From Armatimonadota bacterium (lineage in GTDB: Bacteria > Armatimonadota > Fimbriimonadia > Fimbriimonadales > Fimbriimonadaceae), in contig JAFDWX010000001.1 of the NCBI GenBank assembly GCA_018268255.1, forward strand, positions 678,416-742,415: a stretch of 64,000 nt of DNA, in the 5' to 3' direction. Position numbers and translations under genes: made by a program. The notes below the pieces were generated by a model, which made no database searches, was not told where the DNA came from, and saw only the letters and a list, made by a program, of their open reading frames with translations. Of this stretch, positions 23,389-31,545 are shown one piece after another. Position 1 is the first letter of the stretch. Each line of letters begins with the position of its first letter.

Positions 23389-23985
23389 ATGAAGAAATGC
23401 TCATTTTACATAGTTTCGACTGTGGTTTTAGGATTCATCCTGGCTCTGTTCTTGGTCTATCATGTTCCAATTTGGACGCAAATGATCAGTAAGACAGAGT
23501 ATACAAACATAGAACAATTAGCTATCGATGGGAAATTGGACGAATTGCGAAGTCACCTGAGAGGTAGCGGGAATGTGACTTGGTTTGATGCAAATGGAAC
23601 GACACCCATTCTTGAATGCGCTGCTGCTCGGAAGCTTAGTGCCCTCCCGCTGTTGACTCAGTACTACGGACCGGGATTTGCGGAGCGCGAAGATTGGCTA
23701 GAGTTCGGAATCTACTTTCAAACTGAAGAACTCGTCGAGTACTGCTTAAGAGAAATGGATCCGAAGACTATTCTGCGTAACCGTGAAATAGCTGCCAAGG
23801 CAACGAAGTCAAAGAATCTACGCGTGCTAAAGTGGCTCGCAGCGCGAGGATATGATCCAAATCTCCCGGCAAGCGGCTACGGAACAATACTCGATATGGC
23901 GCGCACCATGAAGTGGCAAGAAGGGGAAAAGTTCATTGAATCCTGGATGAAGGACTATGGAAGTCCTTCTCCGAAAGGATGGTGA
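23389..23985 (+). CDS. Membrane-anchored protein with ankyrin-like repeats (paralogue of 19916-20482)
   Basis: 198 aa. An N-terminal membrane anchor ('FYIVSTVVLGFILALFLVYHV') is followed by ankyrin-like helix pairs: 'IEQLAIDGKLDELRSHLRG', 'NGTTPILECAAARKLSALPLLTQYYG', 'SKNLRVLKWLAARGYDPNLPASGYGTILDMA'. The start has a TAGGAG ribosome-binding site 8 nt upstream. It matches the first ankyrin-like protein along its whole length but is strongly diverged, and the sequence upstream of both starts is also related. This suggests an old duplication of a leader-plus-gene unit. The function is unknown. It is the last clear gene of the island before dapF. Confidence 0.75.
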   Translation: MKKCSFYIVSTVVLGFILALFLVYHVPIWTQMISKTEYTNIEQLAIDGKLDELRSHLRGSGNVTWFDANGTTPILECAAARKLSALPLLTQYYGPGFAEREDWLEFGIYFQTEELVEYCLREMDPKTILRNREIAAKATKSKNLRVLKWLAARGYDPNLPASGYGTILDMARTMKWQEGEKFIESWMKDYGSPSPKGW

Positions 23986-24110
23986 ACAAACCCCACGATT
24001 CGGCCTCGCTTCTGACGACCATCTGCCCAAGGCGTGGCATTGGGAAGGCAGTTTCTGGAACCCGGAGCGACGACCTCGTCGATTACCGCGGCTCGGTGAC
24101 CAACCAATAG
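23979..24110 (+). CDS. Very short frame at the right edge of the island, probably a remnant
   Basis: 43 codons from an ATG that overlaps the end of the ankyrin-like gene, closing at TAG 24108-24110. The encoded end 'SDDLVDYRGSVTNQ' resembles 'SDGLIDFIGSVTD' in the short frame at 22312-22485, and the underlying DNA (CGGNTCGGTGACCNAC) is shared. It may mark the right junction of the island. It is too short to claim as a working gene. Confidence 0.25.
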   Translation: MVNKPHDSASLLTTICPRRGIGKAVSGTRSDDLVDYRGSVTNQ

Positions 24111-24122
24111 CGCGGCTCAGAC

Positions 24123-24944
24123 TCAATCCAGCCAGCCGTGAAAGACGGTCTTGGCGACGCCTGTGATCCTGAGAATCGAGTCCCAAGAGTCTCCCTCGAC
24201 GACCACTGATCCGCCTGGATTCCTGACCTCGATTCGTCCACCGTGGCCCTGGGTCCGAAAATAGTGGGCGGCCGCCGCGGAGCTTCCGGTTCCGCATCCC
24301 AAGGTTTCTCCTACTCCGCGCTCCCAAATTCGGATTTGGAGATGTTCGGGATGGGCGACGAGCCAGATCACCGAGGTCCGGTCAGGATAGAAAGGATGGT
24401 GTTCCAGGATCGGGCTGATGCGGCCGAATTTCTCGTCCGAGGGCATGGCGTCGATCTCGACAACGGTATGCGTTGAACCTGTGGTGAGTGAGGAGATGCG
24501 TAGTAATTCCCCATGCATAGAGATCTCACGTCGAAGAATCTCTTCGCGCCCCGATGTCGGGACATGGTCCGGATGGTAGGATGCCGGCCCGATTTCGTTG
24601 GTGATCGTGCCCTCGACTCCGCGCCAGAATCGGATGGGTTTTCCACCGTGATGGATCGTTGACACTCCGTCGGAGAACCACCCGATTTCGTAAGCGTGCT
24701 GCGCCGCGCACCGCAGACCGTTTCCACAAAAGTCCTCCGTCCCATCCGGATTGAACATCCGCATATTCAGGGAATCATCCGCACGCTGCTCAAGGGTGAG
24801 TAAGCCGTCCGAACCGATGCCAAAGCGACGATCGCACAACCGGATCGCCATATCAGAAAGGTCGCTTTGGGCGAAATCGGCCGTGTGGATCAGGACAAAG
24901 TCGTTGCCGATGGATTCAACTTTCCAGAACTGCGCGGATTTCAT
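24123..24944 (-). CDS. dapF: Diaminopimelate epimerase
   Basis: Converts LL- to meso-diaminopimelate for lysine and peptidoglycan synthesis; cytosolic, cofactor-free. 273 aa from the ATG at 24944, which gives the usual start 'FWKVESIGNDFVLIH'. The two catalytic cysteines are Cys73 ('EDFCGNGLRCAA') and Cys217 ('ETLGCGTGSSAAAAH'); 'NPDGTEDFCGNG' and 'IRIWERGVGET' frame the active site. The ATG overlaps the stop of the upstream unknown gene (ATGA), so translation is coupled. Its 3' end is 13 bp from the edge of the accessory island. Confidence 0.96.
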   Translation of the reverse strand: MKSAQFWKVESIGNDFVLIHTADFAQSDLSDMAIRLCDRRFGIGSDGLLTLEQRADDSLNMRMFNPDGTEDFCGNGLRCAAQHAYEIGWFSDGVSTIHHGGKPIRFWRGVEGTITNEIGPASYHPDHVPTSGREEILRREISMHGELLRISSLTTGSTHTVVEIDAMPSDEKFGRISPILEHHPFYPDRTSVIWLVAHPEHLQIRIWERGVGETLGCGTGSSAAAAHYFRTQGHGGRIEVRNPGGSVVVEGDSWDSILRITGVAKTVFHGWLD

Positions 24945-26920
24945 TGGAGCGATTCGAGATAGTACTCGGCTCGGCGTCTGGTTTCCTGGAACCACGAGCC
25001 ATCCGGTGAGACGAGCGGGAACCACCATGCGCTCGGCCGATATCCCGAATGGATCAGGCCTTCGGCAGTGGTCACCGCATCTCGGACCAGCGAAACCCTC
25101 TTGAGCTCTGCTTCGAACTCGATGTGGCGCCTACGTTCGTGAAGGCCCCGGGTTTCTGCATTGGAAACAATGGACTCTTGCATCGCCAGAAGCTCTTGCC
25201 ACTGCCCGATTTTTTGTGAAAGCTCGTCGGAGATGAGGTCGAGTTCGGCACGATACTCCTGTCGCCGCGCGTTTGCTTCTGGAGTGGCTTCCTTCTCAAA
25301 GATCTCGGCGCGCCAGTGTACGCCCATAGCGTGATAAGTTTCATTGCGTCGCTTTCGCAGATTTCGGATCTCCGCGAAGACGTCCCGGCGCTCGCTTTGG
25401 AAGCGACAGATTGTCTCTTGCAGCTCGCGGAATCGCTCGTGCAACTCCAGATATTCTTCGCCCAAAAGCGCCCAGGTGCCGTGGTAGCGATCTGCAAGCC
25501 ATTGAATGAAGTCGGCTGGGCGACGAAGCGTTTCAAGCTCGGATAATAGCCGTCTCTGGCTTTGAACAACATCACACCATCGCTTGGAAAAGGTTCCCGA
25601 GCAGATGTCATCGGTTCCGAATGGCCCTCTCATCGGTTCTGGCAGTTTGAACCACTGCTTTACGGCAGATAGCGCATCCCACGGCGAGTACTTCACGCGA
25701 AGGATCGGATTGAACCGGTCCTCCGGCGGATAAAGGGCCGAAAGGAGTGATCGCGTTCGTTGGACGTATCCACTCGCGCTCTCGTGGAACACAAATACAA
25801 ATTCCCGCGCCAGCAGGCCGATGAGGGTGATCGCTTTGCCGATGACCGAACACTCTGGGCCGAACTTGCGCTCTAGGGCAGCCGCAAGGTCTTCAACCGA
25901 TTCAACGGGTTTCTTCAGGGTGACGAAGACTGGATTGGGGGTCATGATGACCAACGCCTTGGGAGCGATTCGCAAGGTGCCGCGCCCATGACCAGGCACA
26001 ATGACGTCGAATGGCACAGCCCAACTGCCGAACCGGTCGAGGGTGTACATCTCGGTGCCCCGAACCACATTGTCATAGGCTTGTCGGGAGAGTTCTCGCG
26101 TTTCGGGCTCGACAAACTTCCTGAGTAGATCGAACCGCCGCAGGTGGTGCGTGTTCGAGTTTAAGCGCAGGAGCTCCGTTGTCGCAGTGGTTTCGATGGG
26201 AACATCCTCGCCGCTCACAAACCGGTACAGAAACGGAATCAGGTCGCGATAATAGGCTGCTACCGATCCATCGGTGCTGCTTTGGTCACAGATATGGCCC
26301 AAGAGCTCGTCGGCTGCTCGGCGGGATGCCTCCTTGTCACCGGCTATTTGCTCCAGGGAGGATTCCACCGCCCATGTGAGCGTGTTGTACAGCGACCCAA
26401 AGACCGGACCGATCGGCGTGTCTGCGGTGATGTGGGTGTGGTCACCCAATCGGACCACTCCGCGCCAACCCCAGGCTTCGGTTGCCGTATCCAACAAGCC
26501 TGGCCGCTCGTGGGCAATCCGTCCCACTTTGACTCCAGCTTGATACAGCCGATCTCGGGTGACTACGGTCTCGCTGCCAAAGAGTTGGGCAAATTCTCCT
26601 GCAGCGCTCCACAAAGCCTGAGTGGTGGTGTCGTTGTGGGGAAACGCCGCAAATCCGCCGGCCTTGCCCTCGGTGGGAAGCTTTGCAAAGTAGTCGGTGT
26701 CGTGGACGCCAGCGTAAAACTTTCGCGTTGAACCAGCTTCTCGCAGCGTCTGGACGACTCCCGCTTTCATCGGTTCGTCCCAAAACACCGTTTGGCCAAG
26801 CGCCAGCATCGGTGCGCCGGGAGCAATTCGATCGAGCTCCCTCAGCACTTCCGCTTGGCGAGTACAGGCATCTTCAGGTGAAGGCACGTTAGAACATTCT
26901 ACGGTAACGGGATTCGGCAT
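24941..26920 (-). CDS. Unrecognised 659-aa protein with C-terminal coiled coil, coupled to dapF
   Basis: I cannot assign a family. The N-terminal 250 residues look like a soluble alpha/beta domain ('PMLALGQTVFWDEPMKAGVV', 'RKFYAGVHDTDYFAKLP', 'GGFAAFPHNDTTTQALW'). The centre contains 'RFGSWAVPFDVIVPGHGRGTLRI' and 'KALVIMTPNPVFVTLKKP'. Residues about 490-620 are strongly charged and heptad-like ('ELHERFRELQETICRFQSERRD', 'AELDLISDELSQKIGQWQELL'), so a coiled coil is likely. The order of a 'GQ...F...K' stretch, a 'HDTDYF' stretch and a C-terminal coiled coil faintly recalls BshC (bacillithiol synthesis), but this is only an impression. No signal peptide. It overlaps dapF by ATGA. Confidence 0.8.
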   Translation of the reverse strand: MPNPVTVECSNVPSPEDACTRQAEVLRELDRIAPGAPMLALGQTVFWDEPMKAGVVQTLREAGSTRKFYAGVHDTDYFAKLPTEGKAGGFAAFPHNDTTTQALWSAAGEFAQLFGSETVVTRDRLYQAGVKVGRIAHERPGLLDTATEAWGWRGVVRLGDHTHITADTPIGPVFGSLYNTLTWAVESSLEQIAGDKEASRRAADELLGHICDQSSTDGSVAAYYRDLIPFLYRFVSGEDVPIETTATTELLRLNSNTHHLRRFDLLRKFVEPETRELSRQAYDNVVRGTEMYTLDRFGSWAVPFDVIVPGHGRGTLRIAPKALVIMTPNPVFVTLKKPVESVEDLAAALERKFGPECSVIGKAITLIGLLAREFVFVFHESASGYVQRTRSLLSALYPPEDRFNPILRVKYSPWDALSAVKQWFKLPEPMRGPFGTDDICSGTFSKRWCDVVQSQRRLLSELETLRRPADFIQWLADRYHGTWALLGEEYLELHERFRELQETICRFQSERRDVFAEIRNLRKRRNETYHAMGVHWRAEIFEKEATPEANARRQEYRAELDLISDELSQKIGQWQELLAMQESIVSNAETRGLHERRRHIEFEAELKRVSLVRDAVTTAEGLIHSGYRPSAWWFPLVSPDGSWFQETRRRAEYYLESLQ

Positions 26921-26971
26921 CGCGCCCTCTCAGACAATCAATGAATGCAATTATTCGCCAATGGGTTCCCG

Positions 26972-28885
26972 CTACTCCTCCCGCAGAAAGTCGTAGATCA
27001 CCTCGGCGAGACGCTTGGTCATCGTCGGGACCGCTGCCAACTCTTCGACGCTAGCTCTTCGAATTCCGTCCACCGAGCCAAATGTTCTGAGAAGGAGCCG
27101 CCTCCGACGGGGACCCACGCCTGGGATCTCCTCGATCACCGAGCCGGTCATTCGCTTATCGCGCAGCTTCCGGTGGAATGTCAGTGCGAATCGATGGGCT
27201 TCGTCGCGGAGCTTCCTCAGGAGGAGCAATCCGGGAGACATTAACGGGAGTTCGACGTCGGTGTACTCGTAGTGCCGAATGACACGCTGGAATTGGTAGT
27301 TTGTGGATTGCTCCGGCTTTTCGGGCAGAGCCACGCTTCCTTCTATCGGGATATAAAGCAGCTCATGGCGTTTAGCCAGACCCACCATGGGAATGGTTAG
27401 CCCGAGTTCATCCCGAGCCTGAAGCGCGGCAGAGAGCTGGCCCTTGCCACCGTCGATCATGATGAGATCGGGCAACTTGGAAAACTTTTCGTCTTTGTCG
27501 AGGTAGTTCCGAAGTCGGCGGGTGATGACTTCGTGCATCATCGCGAAGTCATTGGGATCTTCAGGATGGTAACGAATCTTGAATCTGCGATATTCGCTTT
27601 TGGCTGCCTCGCCGTTCTCCACAACCACCATCGAGCCCACCGGGGCTGTTCCCTGAATATTGGAAATGTCGTAACCCTCGATTCGATTGGGTGGAGCCGG
27701 AAGGTTCAGTGCCTCCGCAAGTTGACTCATCGCCTCATCGGCCCAGGCCTCCTTCTTCTCCATTTCAGCGCGGAAATTACTCAGCGCCTGTTCGGCATTG
27801 GTGGCAGCCATATCCATCAGCTTGAGCTTTTCGCCACCCTGCGGCACATCGATCGAAACAGCCGATCCTCTGCGCCCGCGCAGCCAGGTCTGAACGATGT
27901 TTCGCTCCTCGATTTCGACCGGTAGCAAGATCTCGCGGGGGATCTCAGTGGATTCAGAGTAGTACTGCTTGACAAATTCCTGGACCGCTTCGGTTGGTGC
28001 TGCCTCGGCCGATCCATCCAAAATGAACTGGCGCTGCCCGATCAGCTTTCCTCCCCGCACGTAGAGCATCTGGATTGCGGAGCCCCGATCATCACGAACA
28101 ACTGCGATGACATCCCGGTCCGTGCCGTCGGAAGTGAGCACTTTCTGGCGTTCTTGAATGCGCTCAATGGATTCAATCTGATCGCGAATGGTCGCTGCGC
28201 GTTCGAATTCCAATTCCTCGGCCGCATCCTGCATTTGCTTTTGAAGATCCTCAAGCAGTTGATCGGACCTGCCGGAAAGGAATTTTTCAACGCGTTCGAT
28301 AGTGCGCTGGTATTCAGTGGGTTCGCTGAGCCCGGCACACGGTGCCAAACATTGGCCCAAGTGGAAGTAGAGACACGGTTTCTGTTCGGCTCGACCCGAC
28401 CACGATTTGCCGCAAGGAATGAGCGGAAAAGTTTTATGAAGGATATCCAGAGTCTCTCGCACGCTCCAAGCGCTGGTAAACGGCCCGAATACCTTGCCCG
28501 CGCCTTGCTTTGGATTTCTCGTGAAGATCACCCGAGGGAATTTCTCTTTTGTGATGACGATATAGGGGTAGCTCTTATCGTCTCGGAGGCGGACATTGAA
28601 AGGTGGGCGGTGCTGCTTGATCAGATTGCATTCGAGAACCAGAGCCTCGACTTCGGAATCGACAACCAGCCATTCGATGTCGCGAGTCTTTTGGACCAGC
28701 CTCGCGATGCGCAGACCGTGGCGCGCGGATTCCTGAAAGTAGCTCCGCACACGGTTTCGCAGGTTGAGCGCCTTGCCGACGTACAGCACCTCGCCTTTTT
28801 CGTTCCGGTAGATGTAGCAGCCCGGATTGGTTGGGACTAGTTTGAGCTTGTCAACAACTAGATCGGGAAGCTTCATTCCACTCAT
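26972..28885 (-). CDS. uvrC: Excinuclease ABC subunit C
   Basis: The nuclease that makes both incisions in nucleotide excision repair. 637 aa from ATG 28885; an in-frame ATG at 28963 overlaps fabF and is rejected. The order is standard: GIY-YIG nuclease at about 15-95 ('NPGCYIYRNEKGEVLYVGKALNLRNRV'), a Cys-containing linker ('PCLYFHLGQCLAPC'), the UVR motif at about 205-240 ('LQKQMQDAAEELEFERAATIRDQI'), the RNase H-like 5' nuclease ('RIEGYDISNIQGTAPVGSMVV', 'LIMIDGGKGQLSAA') and tandem helix-hairpin-helix motifs at the end ('IPGVGPRRRRLLLRTFGSVDGI'). It lies 38 nt after fabF, with no strong ribosome-binding site. Confidence 0.96.
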   Translation of the reverse strand: MSGMKLPDLVVDKLKLVPTNPGCYIYRNEKGEVLYVGKALNLRNRVRSYFQESARHGLRIARLVQKTRDIEWLVVDSEVEALVLECNLIKQHRPPFNVRLRDDKSYPYIVITKEKFPRVIFTRNPKQGAGKVFGPFTSAWSVRETLDILHKTFPLIPCGKSWSGRAEQKPCLYFHLGQCLAPCAGLSEPTEYQRTIERVEKFLSGRSDQLLEDLQKQMQDAAEELEFERAATIRDQIESIERIQERQKVLTSDGTDRDVIAVVRDDRGSAIQMLYVRGGKLIGQRQFILDGSAEAAPTEAVQEFVKQYYSESTEIPREILLPVEIEERNIVQTWLRGRRGSAVSIDVPQGGEKLKLMDMAATNAEQALSNFRAEMEKKEAWADEAMSQLAEALNLPAPPNRIEGYDISNIQGTAPVGSMVVVENGEAAKSEYRRFKIRYHPEDPNDFAMMHEVITRRLRNYLDKDEKFSKLPDLIMIDGGKGQLSAALQARDELGLTIPMVGLAKRHELLYIPIEGSVALPEKPEQSTNYQFQRVIRHYEYTDVELPLMSPGLLLLRKLRDEAHRFALTFHRKLRDKRMTGSVIEEIPGVGPRRRRLLLRTFGSVDGIRRASVEELAAVPTMTKRLAEVIYDFLREE

Positions 28886-28922
28886 CCAAACGTTCCGGCC
28901 TCTGGCAGCGTTCGGCGGCGTC

Positions 28923-30161
28923 TCAGACCTTTTTGAGAAGCAGCGATGCGTTGTGCCCGCCAAAGCCAGCGCTGTTGCTCATCGCGAGATTCACTTCGGC
29001 TTTTCGAGCGACGTTTGGAACGTAATCGAGCGGACAATCTGGATCAGGAAATTCCTGGTTAACCGTCGGAGGCAGGACGCTATCGCGCATCGCCAAGACG
29101 CAGATCACCGCTTCGATGGCTCCAGCTGCACCCAGCGTATGGCCGATCATCGACTTGGTCGAACTGACGGCGGGAACTTTGTCTTCGCCGAAAACGGCAA
29201 TCATCGCCGCTGTTTCCTCACGGTCGTTGATAGGCGTGGAGGTCCCGTGGGCGTTGATATAGTCCACGGACGTTCGGTCGTGACCTCGAAGAGCCATCTC
29301 CATCGATCGTCGAAGACCATCGTGACCGGTCAAAGGTTGCGTGATGTGGTTTCCATCGCCAGTTAAGCCATAGCCCACGATTTCGGCGTAGATTCGAGCA
29401 CCGCGACCGACAGCGTAGTCCCAATCTTCCAATACAAAACAGCCTGACCCTTCACCGATGATGAACCCGTCGCGCTCTTTGTCGAACGGACGCGAAGCGT
29501 GAAGCGGATCGTCGTTTCGAGTGGACATCGCCCGAGCGGCGCAGAATCCGGACATGCCGATTTCGTTGATAGGAGCTTCTGCTCCTCCCGCCAGCATCGC
29601 GATTGCATCTCCGCGCTTGATGATGTGATAGGCATCGCCGATCGAGTGGCTGCCCGTAGCGCAGGCCGTCACGACGCAGGTGTTGGGACCGCGCAATCCG
29701 TGGACAATCGAGATCATGCCGCTTGCCATGTCCGGAATCATCCAAGGAACTAGGAACGGCGAAACTCGCGATGGACCTGCCTCGACCTGCTTTCGGAATT
29801 GCTCGGCAAGAAAAGTTAAACCGCCAATCCCCGAACCAACCAAGACACCAATGTCATTTCTGTTGTCATCGGTGATTTTGAGCCCGGAATCTTGCAATGC
29901 CTGAGTAGCCGATGCCACTGCAAATGCAATGAACCGATCAACTCGTTTGGCTTCCTTCTTGTCGAGCCAATCTTCGGCGTTAAAATCCTTGACCTCTGCT
30001 CCGATGCGCGTCGAGAATTCAGCGACATCGAAGCCCTTAATGTGATCAATGCCGCACTCGCCTTTGAGAAGGCGGGGCCAGAAAACATCGATCCCAGTAC
30101 CGAGTGGCGTTACAGCACCGAGGCCCGTAACGGCAACTCGGCCGGATGGTCGAAAGTCCAT
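28923..30161 (-). CDS. fabF: 3-oxoacyl-[acyl-carrier-protein] synthase II
   Basis: Condenses malonyl-ACP with acyl-ACP in fatty acid elongation. 412 aa, normal for FabF. The catalytic triad is present: Cys in 'CVVTACATGSHSIGDA', His in 'YINAHGTSTPINDREET' and His in 'KSMIGHTLGAAGAIEA', with the preceding Lys. The opening 'VAVTGLGAVTPLGTGIDVFW' and closing 'NSAGFGGHNASLLLKKV' are typical. acpP lies 18 bp upstream on the same strand, so the carrier and the synthase are co-transcribed, as in many bacteria. Confidence 0.97.
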   Translation of the reverse strand: MDFRPSGRVAVTGLGAVTPLGTGIDVFWPRLLKGECGIDHIKGFDVAEFSTRIGAEVKDFNAEDWLDKKEAKRVDRFIAFAVASATQALQDSGLKITDDNRNDIGVLVGSGIGGLTFLAEQFRKQVEAGPSRVSPFLVPWMIPDMASGMISIVHGLRGPNTCVVTACATGSHSIGDAYHIIKRGDAIAMLAGGAEAPINEIGMSGFCAARAMSTRNDDPLHASRPFDKERDGFIIGEGSGCFVLEDWDYAVGRGARIYAEIVGYGLTGDGNHITQPLTGHDGLRRSMEMALRGHDRTSVDYINAHGTSTPINDREETAAMIAVFGEDKVPAVSSTKSMIGHTLGAAGAIEAVICVLAMRDSVLPPTVNQEFPDPDCPLDYVPNVARKAEVNLAMSNSAGFGGHNASLLLKKV

Positions 30162-30179
30162 GTTATGAATGTGGAATGC

Positions 30180-30425
30180 CTATTCGGGCTTACTCTTGCC
30201 TCGAATGTAGTTGACAGCATCACCCACCGATTTGAGGTTGGTGACGTCGTCATCGGGAATATCGATGTTGAATTCTTCTTCGAACGCCATTACGAGTTCT
30301 ACGACGTCCAACGAGTCAGCTCCCAAGTCCTCCTGGAATGATGCAGCCTCGGTGACTTCCTCATCCTTTACACGAAGCTCTTCCACAACAACCTTTTTGA
30401 CTCGCTCAAAAATCTCGTCAGCCAT
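30180..30425 (-). CDS. acpP: Acyl carrier protein
   Basis: Carries growing acyl chains on a 4'-phosphopantetheine arm. 81 aa from the ATG at 30425. The modified serine is Ser38 in the classic '[27 protein letters not shown]'-type region (only key residues given: D37, S38, L39). The family's acidic character is evident. An in-frame ATG far upstream (30629) would add 68 unrelated residues and is rejected. AGAGG and CAGGA stretches precede the start. It lies 18 bp before fabF. Confidence 0.97.
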   Translation of the reverse strand: MADEIFERVKKVVVEELRVKDEEVTEAASFQEDLGADSLDVVELVMAFEEEFNIDIPDDDVTNLKSVGDAVNYIRGKSKPE

Positions 30426-30560
30426 GATCCTGAATTTACCTCTCACGCATAATTGCGCGCCCAACAATTGTACCAACCCTCGTGCCAAGTGTTCTCCCAT
30501 CGAACGGAAAGCTGGTCTGGAGTCAATCCGGTGAGCCAAGTTATTGCAGGCACCTAAGCC

Positions 30561-30609
30561 ACACAAAATGTGTTGTACTGTTTTGTACCGCTGGTCCGTA
30601 CAGTAATCT
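30561..30609 (+). promoter_or_regulatory. Putative promoter/operator of the Bax-inhibitor-like gene
   Basis: Contains the dyad ACACA-AAA-TGTGT (30561-30573), two TTGTAC sequences (30573-30578 region and 30583-30588) and a TAATCT hexamer (30604-30609) that ends 12 nt before the ATG at 30622. TTGTAC to TAATCT is 15 bp, shorter than the usual spacer. The call rests on pattern only. Confidence 0.3.
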
Positions 30610-30621
30610 AGAGAACGATCT

Positions 30622-31404
30622 ATGAACAAGTCGAAAAATCCCGTCCTGAACTACGCAGCGTACGAGCGCGCGGATATCGCCACCGAAGCTCTTGGCGTGA
30701 TGACCTTGCGCGGCACGATCAACAAGACCGCGATTATGCTGGCATTGGTGGCCGCCACGGGTGTCGTCGGATACGTGATGCCGATTGGGCCGGTGGCCCT
30801 CGTGGCATTCCTTTCGGCCTTGGTTCTCGGTTTCGTCGTCACGTTCAAGCCTCGAACGTCGAGCGTTCTCGGTCCGATCTACGCGGTTTTGGAAGGCTAT
30901 TTCGTCGGAGCCTTTTCTTACTACATCCAGAGTTCGATCAATGCCTCGGCGACCACGAGCGGGAAGGGATTGGTCGGAGTGGCGGTGGCGCACGCTGTTC
31001 CCGTTGCCGTTTTCGGGACCCTGATCACCTTAGGTGTCATGCTGACTCTGTATGCGACGCGAGTCATCAGGGTGACCGAGACCTTTCGATCGATCGTCAT
31101 CGGTGCGACGGCGGCGATTGCCATCACTTACCTCGTTCTTTTTGCCGTGTCGTTCTTCTCGCCCAATTTTGTTGACGGACTTGCCATCTTTAGGAGTGGG
31201 CCGATCGGTATCGGCTTCAGTATTTTCGTGATCGGTTTGGCCGCGATGAACTACTTGGTGGATTTCGACTTTATCGAGCGAGGCGTTCAGAACAGAGCTC
31301 CCAAGATGTTCGAGTGGTATGCCGCATTTGGCCTGACTGTCACGGTCGTTTGGATGTATCTGGAAATTCTGCGCCTGATGCGCAAATTGGCAGGCAACCG
31401 CTAA
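30622..31404 (+). CDS. Bax inhibitor-1/YccA family membrane protein
   Basis: 260 aa with seven hydrophobic segments from about residue 30 on. The YccA-like N-terminus includes '[13 protein letters not shown]' and '[19 protein letters not shown]'. The core holds '[19 protein letters not shown]', and the last segments contain '[42 protein letters not shown]', where the conserved acidic pair of the BI-1 family is thought to gate calcium leak. Bacterial members are linked to calcium or pH homeostasis and quality control of membrane proteins; the role here is not known. It is transcribed alone and followed by a clear terminator. Confidence 0.92.
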   Translation: MNKSKNPVLNYAAYERADIATEALGVMTLRGTINKTAIMLALVAATGVVGYVMPIGPVALVAFLSALVLGFVVTFKPRTSSVLGPIYAVLEGYFVGAFSYYIQSSINASATTSGKGLVGVAVAHAVPVAVFGTLITLGVMLTLYATRVIRVTETFRSIVIGATAAIAITYLVLFAVSFFSPNFVDGLAIFRSGPIGIGFSIFVIGLAAMNYLVDFDFIERGVQNRAPKMFEWYAAFGLTVTVVWMYLEILRLMRKLAGNR

Positions 31405-31430
31405 TTTTCGGAAGTTCACGGGTTGAAAGG

Positions 31431-31463
31431 CCCCGCGTTGAGACGATCGGCGCGGGGTTTCTT
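31431..31463 (+). terminator. Rho-independent terminator after the Bax-inhibitor-like gene
   Basis: CCCCGCG (31431-31437) pairs with CGCGGGG (31451-31457) around a 13-nt loop, followed by TTTCTTATTT. Confidence 0.85.
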
Positions 31464-31545
31464 ATTTCCAAGCAGCAGAGTCGAGGCGGTATGGAATTAG
31501 AGCAGAAAACGTTTCCGCAATCCTACGGGGGGCTATAATCTAACG

